Shown here piece by piece: positions 7,789-16,080 of a DNA stretch of 46,428 bases. The DNA is from Paenibacillus naphthalenovorans (GTDB lineage: Bacteria; Bacillota; Bacilli; Paenibacillales; NBRC-103111), in NCBI RefSeq assembly GCF_900099895.1, contig NZ_FNDY01000034.1:1-46428 (forward strand). Reading direction: 5' to 3'. The position numbers were made by a program, and so were the translations under genes. The notes under the pieces were generated by a model. That model was not told the origin of the DNA and made no database searches. It saw nothing but the letters and a program-made list of their open reading frames with translations. The stretch's first letter is position 1. The number at the start of each line of letters is the position of its first letter.

Positions 7789-9270
7789 TCAGTTTCCCGA
7801 GTTACCGCCGAATTCTTTTCGTGCCCTTGCCTTGAAGGTATCGATTTCTTTCTTAGAAAGTCCGAGCATAGTCAGGACTTGGTTTGTTTCATTATCAGTT
7901 GGAAGTCCGGAGTCTATCACATCAAGAAACATTTGGTATCTGCGGTTAGGATCTTTGGTTATGACTTTTGCCTCTCCTGTATCTGTTTCAACGACGTCTG
8001 TATAGTTATTTCTAACATTGTCAAGTACTTGATTTGCATTCAAACCGCGGTATTTATCGCCGCTATTAGACATTTCATAGTCTAATTGCGCCCATTGACG
8101 GTCGTTGTCGTCTTGAGCAAGCGCCAATTGACCGCTACGGTATGCTTCATTAGCCGCAAATTCTAGTCCAAAGCGGCGAACATCTTCGTCAAACTTCTGT
8201 TTGTACTGTTCATCGGAAATTTGGTCGCGCAACTTTTGATACTCGAACTTTTGGATCTCCATTTGCTGGTTAAACATATCATTCTGCGTCTGTCTAGTCG
8301 GGATTCCACGGAAGTTTGCTGCATTCTGTGCTGCTGTTGCATAATCTGCGTCAAAGCCAACGAAACTCGGGTCAATATCCATTTGATACAATCTATTACG
8401 TTCAGCATCAGCCGCAGCGCGATATTGTGCCATTTGATCTGCTGTAACTCCAGACTGTTCGGCTTGTTGTTTCAGGCCAAGAATATTGTTTATAGCTTCT
8501 CTTGCTCCTTCAGGCATGTAGTATCCTTTTAATCCAGCTTCTTCTCGGGAATCTTGTCTTCTAGCTAAATCATTGCTGAATGCTGTTTGCCCCTGTCTTT
8601 CTAAAAGGTCGATAACATCTCTTACGTCAAGCTGTCGGTTTCGCTGCTGTGTGTCTTCACGTGAGATAAGGTTATACACCGGGTTTAACAGTCCGGTTAA
8701 ACTAGATATTTCTGCTTGCCGCTGTGCTTGTAACTGATTTTGAATGGATGGAAGAACCTGAGTCATTAGATATTCTGTTGCGTTGTTCTGTTCTCTCTGT
8801 GCGGCATTTCCGAGTGCTGTAGAACGTCCAAACCCTGCTGCTCCAAGCGCCTCTTGTGCTGCTCGTATTCCCTGCTGCGCACTTCTCTGTGCTTGTGCTT
8901 GTGCAGCTGCATACTGAGGTGTAGAATAAGGGTCCTGCATCGGACGATTAATGATATTTTGTATTTGCCCGATCATCTGCGTATATTGATCGACGTAAGG
9001 ATTGGTGCGAGTCGTTGGATTCGTCACTTGCTGGATATATTGATTAGTCAATTGTTGTTGCTGCTGAGATCGTTGGCTATTTTGAAACTGGTTATAAGCG
9101 TTGTCAAAGTTTTGTCGGCTTGTATAGGTGGTACCATTCATATTCAGTTCGGGCTTCATGAAGTTTTGACCCTTTACTTGGACATATCCGGTATTCTGGT
9201 CATATCCGATATCGTCATTTGTGTATCCTTTGCTCAAAAGACCTTGTCTGACACCATAATCAATTGCCAA
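7789..9270 (-). CDS. Gln-rich internal virion (ejection) protein
   Basis: About 493 aa, rich in Gln, Asn and Ala with long helical stretches (for example AAAQAQAQRSAQQGI, residues ~125-145). This composition is typical of ejection proteins of P22-like and related podoviruses. It precedes the transglycosylase and the giant ejection protein. Start: a TTG at 9270 lies 8 bases after GGAGG; the GTG at 9279 overlaps the ribosome site and is rejected. An intrinsic terminator lies just upstream, so transcription must read through or restart. Confidence 0.7.
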   Translation of the reverse strand: MAIDYGVRQGLLSKGYTNDDIGYDQNTGYVQVKGQNFMKPELNMNGTTYTSRQNFDNAYNQFQNSQRSQQQQQLTNQYIQQVTNPTTRTNPYVDQYTQMIGQIQNIINRPMQDPYSTPQYAAAQAQAQRSAQQGIRAAQEALGAAGFGRSTALGNAAQREQNNATEYLMTQVLPSIQNQLQAQRQAEISSLTGLLNPVYNLISREDTQQRNRQLDVRDVIDLLERQGQTAFSNDLARRQDSREEAGLKGYYMPEGAREAINNILGLKQQAEQSGVTADQMAQYRAAADAERNRLYQMDIDPSFVGFDADYATAAQNAANFRGIPTRQTQNDMFNQQMEIQKFEYQKLRDQISDEQYKQKFDEDVRRFGLEFAANEAYRSGQLALAQDDNDRQWAQLDYEMSNSGDKYRGLNANQVLDNVRNNYTDVVETDTGEAKVITKDPNRRYQMFLDVIDSGLPTDNETNQVLTMLGLSKKEIDTFKARARKEFGGNSGN

Positions 9271-9286
9271 CGTGACCACCTCCGTG

Positions 9287-9315
9287 CAAAATAAAAAGCC
9301 GCTTAGATAAGCGAC
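9287..9315 (-). terminator. Intrinsic terminator inside the late operon
   Basis: On the minus strand GTCGCTTA-TC-TAAGCGGC (one G-U pair) is followed by TTTTTATTTT. It lies downstream of the stalk-domain gene and of any antisense RNA to the toxin gene, and right before the ejection-protein genes. Confidence 0.75.
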
Positions 9316-9318
9316 TTA

Positions 9319-9327
9319 TGGTATAAT
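9319..9327 (+). promoter_or_regulatory. Extended -10 promoter of the toxin gene
   Basis: TGGTATAAT is a perfect extended -10 on the plus strand, opposite to the surrounding late operon. Transcription would begin near 9334, giving a leader of about 50 bases. Confidence 0.6.
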
Positions 9328-9361
9328 ATGGGTTGTACAACTGAACTTGGGCGGTAGGCTG

Positions 9362-9376
9362 CCTCCGGGAAGGAGG
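9362..9376 (+). promoter_or_regulatory. Ribosome site sequestered in a hairpin
   Basis: CCTCC-GGGAA-GGAGG: the Shine-Dalgarno of the toxin gene pairs with a CCTCC five bases upstream. Such masking is a usual safeguard of type I toxins. Confidence 0.6.
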
Positions 9377-9384
9377 TGTTGCCT

Positions 9385-9462
9385 ATGCAATTTTCGTTCA
9401 ATGATTTGTTAATGTTCGGGATGTTTATCCTCGCGCTGTTGACATATCTTAAACGGAAGTAA
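9385..9462 (+). CDS. Putative holin-like type I toxin, 25 aa
   Basis: The peptide reads MQFSFNDLLMFGMFILALLT followed by YLKRK: a single membrane helix with a short basic tail. This matches the putative holin-like toxin peptides (TxpA/BsrG-like type I toxins) of Bacillales as I recall them. GGAGG lies 8 bases before the ATG but is buried in a hairpin. It has its own promoter and runs against the late operon, so late transcripts are antisense to it. An RNA antitoxin would be expected from the minus strand; its promoter was not found. It probably acts at the cell membrane. Confidence 0.7.
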   Translation: MQFSFNDLLMFGMFILALLTYLKRK

Positions 9463-9490
9463 CCCGCCCAGGTTAGCGCCACGGCGGGTT
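9461..9490 (+). terminator. Stable hairpin at the toxin stop codon
   Basis: AACCCGCC and GGCGGGTT pair perfectly across a 14-base loop, starting at the stop codon. The following ACATTTTC has few T, so this may be a transcript-stabilising or antitoxin-contact hairpin, not a full terminator. Confidence 0.45.
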
Positions 9491-9538
9491 ACATTTTCGG
9501 GTTCCATACTCGGAGGATTCCGTCCAAGTGTTGTACGG

Positions 9539-9571
9539 GGAGTCGGCTGGCACCGGCTCCTGTTGTTATTT
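9539..9571 (+). terminator. Probable terminator of the toxin transcript
   Basis: GGAGTCGG-CTGGCA-CCGGCTCC pairs over 8 bp with one G-U and is followed by TGTTGTTATTT on the plus strand. Confidence 0.5.
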
Positions 9572-9599
9572 ATAAGCTTATCATGATTGAAATATACAT

Positions 9600-10175
9600 T
9601 CAAGGTTGTTGTAGAATTTGCTGTCTCTTGGATTCTGCAAAATCATTTTGCTCTTTTATAACAGCATTTAGCTTTTGATTTAATTCATCCAATTCTTTTT
9701 TTATTTCATCTCTTTTTTTTACGGCCTCAAAATAAGCTCCATCTTTTTCTTTTTTTGAAGACTTACCATTAATCATATAGTAATCCATTTCATAAGGTTG
9801 GATAATAGCGTTAACTTCATTTTCTTGATTCATTAACACGGTAATTCTAGCACTAAGATCCTGTATTGTTTTGGACCTCGTTGCTTGATCTTTTTGTTCT
9901 TGAGATGTCAATGCGCTCCCACCTTTAGATTTTAGTTCTATTCCAAGATCGGCATTGAACGAAACGTCCATTCCTAATGCATCGCCCATTGCTCGAACCG
10001 GTAGATATGAAGTGCCCTCAATGACAATTGCCGAATTTTCAATAGAATTTCCGTTTACTTTAACAGGAAATACTCCGTCTACTACTTTTCCGATCATACT
10101 AGCAATTTGTGCATGCGCTCCAATCGGAATAGAAAGCATCAAACCAATGGATAAACCTAACAAAAACTTTTTCAC
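9600..10175 (-). CDS. Secreted protein with copper-amine-oxidase-type stalk domain
   Basis: 191 aa. Residues 1-22 are a clear signal peptide (KKFLLGLSIGLMLSIP, cleavage near AHA). Residues 30-82 (VKVNGNSIENSAIVIEGTSY, LPVRAMGDALG) match the stalk domain seen in many Paenibacillus surface proteins. Residues 95-190 are coiled coil. It probably acts outside the cell, perhaps on the lysogen surface; the role is unknown. It starts with GTG after GGGGAT and has its own extended -10 promoter, so it looks like a moron expressed apart from the virion genes around it. Confidence 0.75.
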   Translation of the reverse strand: MKKFLLGLSIGLMLSIPIGAHAQIASMIGKVVDGVFPVKVNGNSIENSAIVIEGTSYLPVRAMGDALGMDVSFNADLGIELKSKGGSALTSQEQKDQATRSKTIQDLSARITVLMNQENEVNAIIQPYEMDYYMINGKSSKKEKDGAYFEAVKKRDEIKKELDELNQKLNAVIKEQNDFAESKRQQILQQP

Positions 10176-10205
10176 AATATCATCCCCAATGGTATTTTTT
10201 AGTTC

Positions 10206-10214
10206 ATTATACCA
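10206..10214 (-). promoter_or_regulatory. Extended -10 promoter of the stalk-domain gene
   Basis: On the minus strand TGGTATAAT, the same 9-mer as the toxin promoter. It starts transcription about 25 bases before the GTG at 10175. Confidence 0.6.
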
Positions 10215-10227
10215 TATTATCGGATGA

Positions 10228-10893
10228 CTACGTAATGTTTGTGACTATTCCTTTTTTGACTGTAATAGTGCCGTAAGTGTTAACGCCATTTACAACATCT
10301 TTTACATATCTGAAATTTCCAGAAATACCGTTCGTTCCTTCAATTTGCAACGGACCGTGAGGCTGCAAATTTAGTGGTTCATTATCAAATGTACCAAGAG
10401 TAGTTCCGGTCAATGCTGATCCGCGATTCATGAATCCTTTTGTTGTGCCGGCATCTACCATGACCAATGTCGGCACGCCAGAAGCATTGGGAATTAACGC
10501 TATATAAGTATCAGCATCCGTATATGCAGCAATAAGATTTTGGACCGAATTGAGTTCTACTCTCGGATAACCAAGAGCAGATCTAAATACCGCCCCAACC
10601 AATGTAATAAATCCCGCTGTATCCGCAACAAACGTATCCTTCACTCCATCATTAATCCGGATCCCATTAGCGCTGATCTCAATAAAAGCCCCGCCAGCAT
10701 AATCCGCTCGCACCGTCACGATTCCGGCATTAAGCGTACCGGCGTCGATATGATCTGCCGTTAGAGAAACAACATTGAGGCTGTCTAACGACACCAACAA
10801 GTTATTGTACTTTTGGATAAGTTCGCTTAATTTTGTTTCCAAGTCTCGAAACTCGGCAAACGGCGGCAATCCCGCTATGTCTGGAATTGGCAT
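10228..10893 (-). CDS. Tail protein (tail tip or needle candidate)
   Basis: 221 aa. The start at 10893 follows AAGGAGG by 6 bases, which rejects an upstream ATG inside the previous gene. Residues 10-45 are a short coiled coil (FRDLETKLSELIQKYNNLLV). Next comes SLTADHIDAGTLNAGIV, a linker motif frequent in phage tail-tip and fibre proteins, then a beta-rich C-terminal half. Coming straight after the gp10-like gene, it is where P22 has its tail needle gene, but no sequence match to that needle is claimed. Confidence 0.65.
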   Translation of the reverse strand: MPIPDIAGLPPFAEFRDLETKLSELIQKYNNLLVSLDSLNVVSLTADHIDAGTLNAGIVTVRADYAGGAFIEISANGIRINDGVKDTFVADTAGFITLVGAVFRSALGYPRVELNSVQNLIAAYTDADTYIALIPNASGVPTLVMVDAGTTKGFMNRGSALTGTTLGTFDNEPLNLQPHGPLQIEGTNGISGNFRYVKDVVNGVNTYGTITVKKGIVTNIT

Positions 10894-10904
10894 GCTATCC
10901 CTCC

Positions 10905-12323
10905 TTAATTCTGCACTGGCTGAATCCTCGAATACCTCTGCACCTGATACAATTCGACGGGTCCAGTACCGCTTAATCGATTGCGATACCAGTTGCACAA
11001 CGGAACCGTATCAAGCGGAACGATCAGATTCTTTCCCTGAGCTACCGAATTATTGGCTGTCGGATTGTAGTTGATCGGATAGAAGTCATCTCCCCTGTCA
11101 CTTGGAGAGACAGCAACAGATAATGTAGACCCGGCCGGGAACAATCCTTGAATGTGCAGCTCGTACAATTCTTTCTCAGCCTCCATTGCACCGTCATCAA
11201 ACGGCCTCGATGTTGTGCTCCAAGAGATTGGCGTCCCACTGTCTGTTGTACCGTTGTTCAGTCGATACGTTTGACCTGTGTAATCTCCCGCGTAAGGCAC
11301 GTTATTGAGATAAGCTCCGTAACGTAATCCACCGAGCGAAATGCTCCTTACGCGCCATTTTCGGCGGTCTGGACGTGGGTCATAAACAAGTTCAGTGTCC
11401 GGTTCCGTGTTTGATCCGGTGACGAGGCAAAGATAATACTTAAGACCGTCTGTCCAGGCAAAACATTTACCTATCTGAGCCGTGTTAATGTTGTTGAGGT
11501 ATTTGCGGATAGGCTCACCGATTTCTCGCGCAGCGCCACCGGCGCCAATGTAAACATCCTGCTGGCCGAGCCAGAATAGATATGAACCAACCTCTACCAC
11601 CGTTTTGAAGTTGACGCATCCAATATTGTTGGACTGCTCAACGAGCCTATGACTCACGCGGCTATCTCCTGTATGGAAAATAAGTGCGAATGCATCTTTC
11701 TTGAATGCCCAAATTTGTCCTTCAAAGCTGTATAATGCGGTGATATCTCCACCGTTTGCGGTATAATACTGAACCACCCCGGCGTTATCCACGGTTGTCC
11801 AATCTGTCGCGTTTTGGAAGGCACAATAACTCACCGTATCTCCGGATGCAATATACACACGTCGGTTATCCGCAGCTACATATTTTCCTTTTGGAGCACT
11901 TGAAGATAATACTGAGAGTGTTGTACCGTTCCAGTATTGAACCGCGTCTGTGCCGTTGGTAAGGATTAGCGCCGGTCCATTAACGTCAAAGTTCGCTGCG
12001 CACCAGTCTGTTGCGGCCCATGTGCCGGAAATGTCAACCCATGTCGTACCTGTTGAGTTATACTGTAGTTTCGTTCCTACGGCTCGTACAAGGTGCGTAT
12101 TGCCGAAATTCATGAGCAGGTAGGTTACACCTCCACCGGAAGCGCCGTAAGCTGTACGGCCTTTTCTTGTAGACAAAGAAGGGTACTGGTCAAAGTCCCA
12201 ACCGTACCCATCTGTTTCTTCATTGTCTTTTAAGTCAAATGGATTTTTACCCGTATTGATGCCGCCTGAAAAATCATAAGCAGAACGGCGGTCTAGCGCC
12301 CTGGGCAATGCTTGCCACACCAT
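10905..12323 (-). CDS. P22 gp10-like packaged-DNA stabilisation / head-completion protein
   Basis: 472 aa, rich in Trp, Gly, Asn and short beta strands with repeats such as GTDAVQYWNGTTLSV and NRRVYIASGDTVSYCAF, suggesting a beta-propeller. P22 gp10, which closes the neck and holds packaged DNA, is also about 470 aa and lies in the same place after the connector gene. The call rests on length, composition and gene order. AGGGGTGAT precedes the ATG. It is followed after 11 bases by the tail protein gene. Confidence 0.65.
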   Translation of the reverse strand: MVWQALPRALDRRSAYDFSGGINTGKNPFDLKDNEETDGYGWDFDQYPSLSTRKGRTAYGASGGGVTYLLMNFGNTHLVRAVGTKLQYNSTGTTWVDISGTWAATDWCAANFDVNGPALILTNGTDAVQYWNGTTLSVLSSSAPKGKYVAADNRRVYIASGDTVSYCAFQNATDWTTVDNAGVVQYYTANGGDITALYSFEGQIWAFKKDAFALIFHTGDSRVSHRLVEQSNNIGCVNFKTVVEVGSYLFWLGQQDVYIGAGGAAREIGEPIRKYLNNINTAQIGKCFAWTDGLKYYLCLVTGSNTEPDTELVYDPRPDRRKWRVRSISLGGLRYGAYLNNVPYAGDYTGQTYRLNNGTTDSGTPISWSTTSRPFDDGAMEAEKELYELHIQGLFPAGSTLSVAVSPSDRGDDFYPINYNPTANNSVAQGKNLIVPLDTVPLCNWYRNRLSGTGPVELYQVQRYSRIQPVQN

Positions 12324-12333
12324 ATTATCACCC

Positions 12334-13014
12334 CTATGGCGTTGAATTGATCGTCAAATACCGAACGTATCTTCCATTCCGACTGCGGTTCGTTCTTGGA
12401 AGAGTATCTATCGGTGAATCAAACTCAGGCTGTTGTAGTTTCATTTTGATTTCTAGCTCGATGATTTTGTTTTCGTGCTCGCTCAAGTAGTTGTTGTACA
12501 TGATAACATCCTTACGGGCTGCTGCTATCCGTTTGAGCACGCCTAATTTAAGGAGTTCTTGATACCTAACCGGTACGGACAGTTCGACGTTTAAGTTCGT
12601 CGGTGAAATGTCCTCCGGCTGCTGATCAAGGTAAATATAAACCAACCGATCATCAAGCGGACCTCCAGGAACGTTGATATAGAAGTTATTCTCCAAGATG
12701 GTGTACCAATACTGCGCATATGGGACAAATTGCCGGTTGTCATTCTCGATATAGTCAATCTCAGTGAAGTCTGGTGGATCCGCATCGTTGACTTGAATCG
12801 TCATTACTTTGATACGATCCTTCTCTACACCGTTAGGAATGGGATAAATATAGTTCCCGTCCACGGTGGAAAAAGAAAAAGGAACCGAGTCGAGTTGCAA
12901 TATCTCGAATAGTTCCCTTTGTTCTTCGTTCATCCAGACTATTTTTTGTTCTGTTGTGAATGAATTCCGATAACGCAAGTTAATATCGTTTAAAATTTGT
13001 TGAACGGTAGCCAC
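12334..13014 (-). CDS. Head-tail connector (tail accessory / adaptor) protein
   Basis: 226 aa. It starts with TVQQILNDINLRYRNSFTTE and WMNEEQRELFEILQ, a helical adaptor pattern, then a beta domain (NNFYINVPGGPLDDRLVYIY) and a helical end. This resembles the adaptor proteins that dock beneath the portal (P22 gp4 position). The start chosen is GTG at 13014, 7 bases after GGAGG; the ATG at 13047 would overlap the tailspike gene and has no ribosome site. Not an enzyme as far as can be seen. Confidence 0.65.
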   Translation of the reverse strand: MATVQQILNDINLRYRNSFTTEQKIVWMNEEQRELFEILQLDSVPFSFSTVDGNYIYPIPNGVEKDRIKVMTIQVNDADPPDFTEIDYIENDNRQFVPYAQYWYTILENNFYINVPGGPLDDRLVYIYLDQQPEDISPTNLNVELSVPVRYQELLKLGVLKRIAAARKDVIMYNNYLSEHENKIIELEIKMKLQQPEFDSPIDTLPRTNRSRNGRYVRYLTINSTP

Positions 13015-13031
13015 GTTCACCCCTCCACATA

Positions 13032-14567
13032 TCACTTTATTACCCATCCAATGTTATCGCCGATGCCTGATTCTTTGACGTATAGTTTTCCGTTTGATAC
13101 ATCAATACATAAACTTCCGGGGTTTGCAGAGATTTGTCCATTTGGTGCGCCTGAACTTGCAAATAAACTGATACCATCATATAATGTAGCGAATTTGACA
13201 GTACCGCTTAAAACTCCAATGATTGGCAATATGAAATTGTTATATCCTGACTCTAGATTAATATCCACTCCTGTTTGACTATCAATATAAATACCACGCT
13301 CGGCTACGTAGGTGTTTAGATTATCATTTATTCGCAGAAGCGTATTGTTGCTTAAGCTGCCTTTATTGTATCCTGATTGCAGCGTTATTCCGGCAACATT
13401 TGCCCACGAATTATCTTGAGGGTCAACAACAACATTGTTCGAGCAGACAAACCCGAGGTTGGTATGGTAGATATTTATGCCATTCGCATACGGATGATAA
13501 AGCATATTCCCTTTGACGATTGCCCCAATAGTGTTGTGTAAAAGTATACCAGCCGATGTACCGTTTCCCTGTATGCCGGTAGAGTACAATATATTGTCAG
13601 AAATCTCGCACATGAATGCATATTCATTCGGGTTCCCCACCACATTTGCAGCCCCGCCTAGTTGTATACCTACTCCTGTACCATCGCCGTGAATGGTATT
13701 TCCTGTGGCCTTGCATTTATGAGGAGCAAATACCTCCGTAGCGCCTATGGCAATACGGATCATAGAAATGCCTATTTTACATCCTCTGATGGTATTGTTA
13801 GAAAAAATGATGTTTTCGCCAGCATGCGTGTCAAGAGCCTCGTATGTTGGGATATTTTCGATTAGCATCCCCTCGACAAGACAATCTTTACTACGGGGGT
13901 AAGCCATCAAATCAGATGACTCGGACGTTCTAGTAAAGGCTACACCATAGGCGTTATTGTTCTGCCCAGGAATAACCGAATCAATATGACCGCCACGAAC
14001 TTTAATATTTGTAACGGACTCGCCCATAATCGCTCCATAACCAATGTTCTTGAAGTTACAATCTTCGATGTAAACGTCCTTAGCGAACTGCATATATACA
14101 CCATAGAAGCCGATGTCATGGATATATACGTCTTTCAATCGGATATTCGATACGTATGCCGCGGAGTTATCTCCCGTAATGTTTACCGCTCGGGCCGCGA
14201 TATTTGCCGTATCGTTTCCGGCCCCTTGTAGCTCTAATCCGAGAATGGTTACATTGGACGCCAGGGATAGAAGATATAAATGTGTTGACGTGTTAACTAT
14301 CTTTGCCCCATAAGCTTCAAGAGTTATATTTTCGGGTATTTTGAGAGTGGACGTTATTTTGTAAGATCCTGGAGGTAACCGTACCACACCGTTAACATCA
14401 CTAGCTGCATTTAATGCGGTTTGGATGGCTGATGTATCATCCTTTAGGCCATCTCCCTTTGCCCCGTACTCTTTAACATTATATATAATGCCGCCCCACG
14501 TCTTATAGTTAGTCAATGTATTACCTACATTTCTACTAATCAATGCCGGTACGGAATTGGTGTACAT
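13032..14567 (-). CDS. Tailspike with pectate-lyase-like beta-helix
   Basis: 511 aa. Residues ~30-60 carry the Pectate_lyase_3 opening (NVKEYGAKGDGLKDDTSAIQ). About 350 residues of beta-helix repeats follow, rich in N, G and I (for example ISDNILYSTGIQGNGTSAGI). The C-terminus (NGKLYVKESGIGDNIGWVIK) is a typical phage fibre end. It probably binds or degrades a surface glycan of the host. The start at 14567 follows GGAGGTGATTCC; the ATG at 14594 overlaps the upstream terminator. It is the first gene after that terminator. Confidence 0.85.
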   Translation of the reverse strand: MYTNSVPALISRNVGNTLTNYKTWGGIIYNVKEYGAKGDGLKDDTSAIQTALNAASDVNGVVRLPPGSYKITSTLKIPENITLEAYGAKIVNTSTHLYLLSLASNVTILGLELQGAGNDTANIAARAVNITGDNSAAYVSNIRLKDVYIHDIGFYGVYMQFAKDVYIEDCNFKNIGYGAIMGESVTNIKVRGGHIDSVIPGQNNNAYGVAFTRTSESSDLMAYPRSKDCLVEGMLIENIPTYEALDTHAGENIIFSNNTIRGCKIGISMIRIAIGATEVFAPHKCKATGNTIHGDGTGVGIQLGGAANVVGNPNEYAFMCEISDNILYSTGIQGNGTSAGILLHNTIGAIVKGNMLYHPYANGINIYHTNLGFVCSNNVVVDPQDNSWANVAGITLQSGYNKGSLSNNTLLRINDNLNTYVAERGIYIDSQTGVDINLESGYNNFILPIIGVLSGTVKFATLYDGISLFASSGAPNGQISANPGSLCIDVSNGKLYVKESGIGDNIGWVIK

Positions 14568-14580
14568 GGAATCACCTCCA

Positions 14581-14605
14581 AAATAAAAAGACACCCGGAG
14601 GTGTC
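14581..14605 (-). terminator. Intrinsic terminator before the tailspike gene
   Basis: On the minus strand GACACC-TCCG-GGTGTC is followed by TTTTTATTT, immediately before the tailspike ribosome site. Confidence 0.8.
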
Positions 14606-14610
14606 GTTTG

Positions 14611-14748
14611 TTACTGTAGTATCTCTATCACGAATTCTGTTTCCCGTTCTTCAACTTGCTTCCAACTTGTCCCTTCCGGCACATCAGCCCTATAAGGATC
14701 TTCCCCTGTCCCGGTGCCGATTCGAGATACAGTTACGGTGTCGCTCAT
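14611..14748 (-). CDS. Small protein, 45 aa
   Basis: The ATG at 14748 lies 7 bases after GGAGG and overlaps the previous stop (TGATG). The peptide runs MSDTVTVSRIGTGTGEDPYR and ends in FVIEILQ. It resembles the short beta-rich accessory proteins often found next to phage fibre genes. Function unknown. Confidence 0.6.
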   Translation of the reverse strand: MSDTVTVSRIGTGTGEDPYRADVPEGTSWKQVEERETEFVIEILQ

Positions 14749-15389
14749 CACAATACCTCCGCAGAAAATTTATCAGCATAAAGCGACGCTGGCGTTCCGG
14801 TTGTTCCGAACCTCACCCCTGCCTTTGTTGCTGCTGCGTTGAAATTATCAGTTATCTCCGTTATTAACGATCCATTAAAATAAAGACTTATTATATCATT
14901 GTTCGCTACGGCCATAACCGTATATTCGGTGTTAGCATTTACCGTTGCAGCTATATTCGCAACAGTGGTAAAAACACCTGAGACACACTTAACTATCTGA
15001 ACCGAACCCGCACCACCAGAAGTTTTGCTTGGGCGAGCTACCCAAAAATTATTTGCATCAGTCATGCGAAAGATAACTCCAACATTCCTAGTTATCAGAT
15101 CAGCACCAATATTTACCGTTAGACTAAATCGACCGTTGCTCAGTCCCGACTCTAGCGAACAAATAGCTTGCCCACTGGAAACGGTAGTTGTTTTCAGTAG
15201 ATTTCCACTAATTTGCAAATCCCCGACATCTTCAGTCCAAATTTGACCTGTATCCGCTGTCCCTATAGATGCAGAGTCAGCGCGATCAAACGTATCATAT
15301 ACCTTTACGCCTTTTTCTATCAATTTAGCCACCAATTGTGCAGATCGGTCGTCTAAAACGCCGCCTCCAGCAATTTTCCCCCATGCCAT
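14748..15389 (-). CDS. Virion adhesin with LamG-like (concanavalin-type) fold
   Basis: 213 aa. After MAWGKIAGGGVLDDRSAQ the chain shows a jelly-roll pattern common in carbohydrate-binding domains: DTFDRADSASIGTADTGQIW, then VGVIFRMTDANNFWVARPSK and NTEYTVMAVANNDIISLYFN. Likely a fibre or capsid-surface protein that binds sugars. The start at 15389 follows GGGGTGAT and lies 4 bases past the upstream stop; the ATG at 15470 would sit inside the upstream gene. Confidence 0.65.
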   Translation of the reverse strand: MAWGKIAGGGVLDDRSAQLVAKLIEKGVKVYDTFDRADSASIGTADTGQIWTEDVGDLQISGNLLKTTTVSSGQAICSLESGLSNGRFSLTVNIGADLITRNVGVIFRMTDANNFWVARPSKTSGGAGSVQIVKCVSGVFTTVANIAATVNANTEYTVMAVANNDIISLYFNGSLITEITDNFNAAATKAGVRFGTTGTPASLYADKFSAEVL

Positions 15390-15393
15390 ACGA

Positions 15394-15711
15394 TCACCCC
15401 ATAACAATAGCTTTATATGCCACTGTAGTTGTGATGGTAACACTCGTAAATGGGTCAAATTTACCATCAAACGGCTCTTTTGGGTCTACTGTAATCGTGA
15501 TACCGTTTATCGTGAAAGTCAGAGCGGATGACGCGTCTCTATTTACGATAGCAAACCCTGTCATGGGAGTTGTAAACGTCCTAGTATTGGTTGTTGAACC
15601 ACTCCATGAATCTTTAATAATACTGCCTGTTACTTTAACCGGATACCCATTCGAGTCATCCACGTTTCGTATTTTGTTGTCTACCCCCCGTACGCCGAGG
15701 TACATTGTCAT
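15394..15711 (-). CDS. Small beta-rich virion protein, 105 aa
   Basis: Start at 15711, 8 bases after AAGGAG. It is Thr/Val/Asp-rich (SALTFTINGITITVDPKEPF), consistent with an all-beta structural domain such as a decoration or fibre-base protein. Its first 56 bases overlap the end of the 63-aa gene upstream. Function inferred from composition and neighbours only. Confidence 0.6.
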   Translation of the reverse strand: MTMYLGVRGVDNKIRNVDDSNGYPVKVTGSIIKDSWSGSTTNTRTFTTPMTGFAIVNRDASSALTFTINGITITVDPKEPFDGKFDPFTSVTITTTVAYKAIVMG

Positions 15712-15847
15712 TATGATCACTCCTTACTGTCTCGTTCGGCTTAAGCAATAGCGCTAGTTGCTCAAGCAGTTCATTGGTACGCCTTAACTCTCTCAAAACA
15801 TCGTTGTTGTATCGTTCTGTATCATTGATTCCCTTGAAATGATCCAT
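15656..15847 (-). CDS. Small coiled-coil protein, 63 aa
   Basis: TAGGAGG lies 5 bases before the ATG. Residues 12-40 form a heptad-like helix (VLRELRRTNELLEQLALLLK); the tail is basic and probably unstructured. It lies between a terminator upstream and the beta-rich gene it overlaps downstream. Possibly a fibre or capsid assembly helper; unknown. Confidence 0.6.
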   Translation of the reverse strand: MDHFKGINDTERYNNDVLRELRRTNELLEQLALLLKPNETVRSDHNDNVPRRTGGRQQNTKRG

Positions 15848-15860
15848 CCGTGCCTCCTAC

Positions 15861-15885
15861 AAAAAAAGAGGAGCATAAGCCCCTC
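15861..15885 (-). terminator. Intrinsic terminator inside the late operon
   Basis: On the minus strand GAGGGGC-TTAT-GCTCCTC (one mismatch) is followed by seven T. It starts right at the stop codon of the 63-aa gene at 15886. Confidence 0.75.
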
Positions 15886-16077
15886 CTATCGTCTCTTCAT
15901 CAGGTTATTTTTGAGCAGCATCGCCCGCATTTCGTTGTAATTCACCGCGAAATTCCGCTCTCCTTGGCTCATGTCATCCGTTACGTGGATTTCTGCGATG
16001 AACCGCATTTTCTCTTTGTTTGCATCGTCTTGGAGGATGCCGGGTTCACTCACTTCCCACTTTACTTCTTGGCTCAT
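15886..16077 (-). CDS. Small virion-region protein, 63 aa
   Basis: CGGAGGG precedes the ATG at 16077. The chain has a beta part (WEVSEPGILQ, MRFIAEIHVTDD) and a basic helical end (MRAMLLKNNLMKRR). I do not recognise it. It follows the capsid-associated 116-aa gene by 3 bases. Confidence 0.65.
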   Translation of the reverse strand: MSQEVKWEVSEPGILQDDANKEKMRFIAEIHVTDDMSQGERNFAVNYNEMRAMLLKNNLMKRR

Positions 16078-16080
16078 GGA

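Noticed and set aside
8854..9294. 146-codon plus-strand open frame
   Set aside because: Antisense to the Gln-rich ejection gene; Cys/Leu-rich artefact of Gln codons.
9409..9603. 64-aa minus-strand frame over the toxin region
   Set aside because: Antisense to the toxin, no ribosome site, low-complexity composition; more likely non-coding antisense RNA territory.
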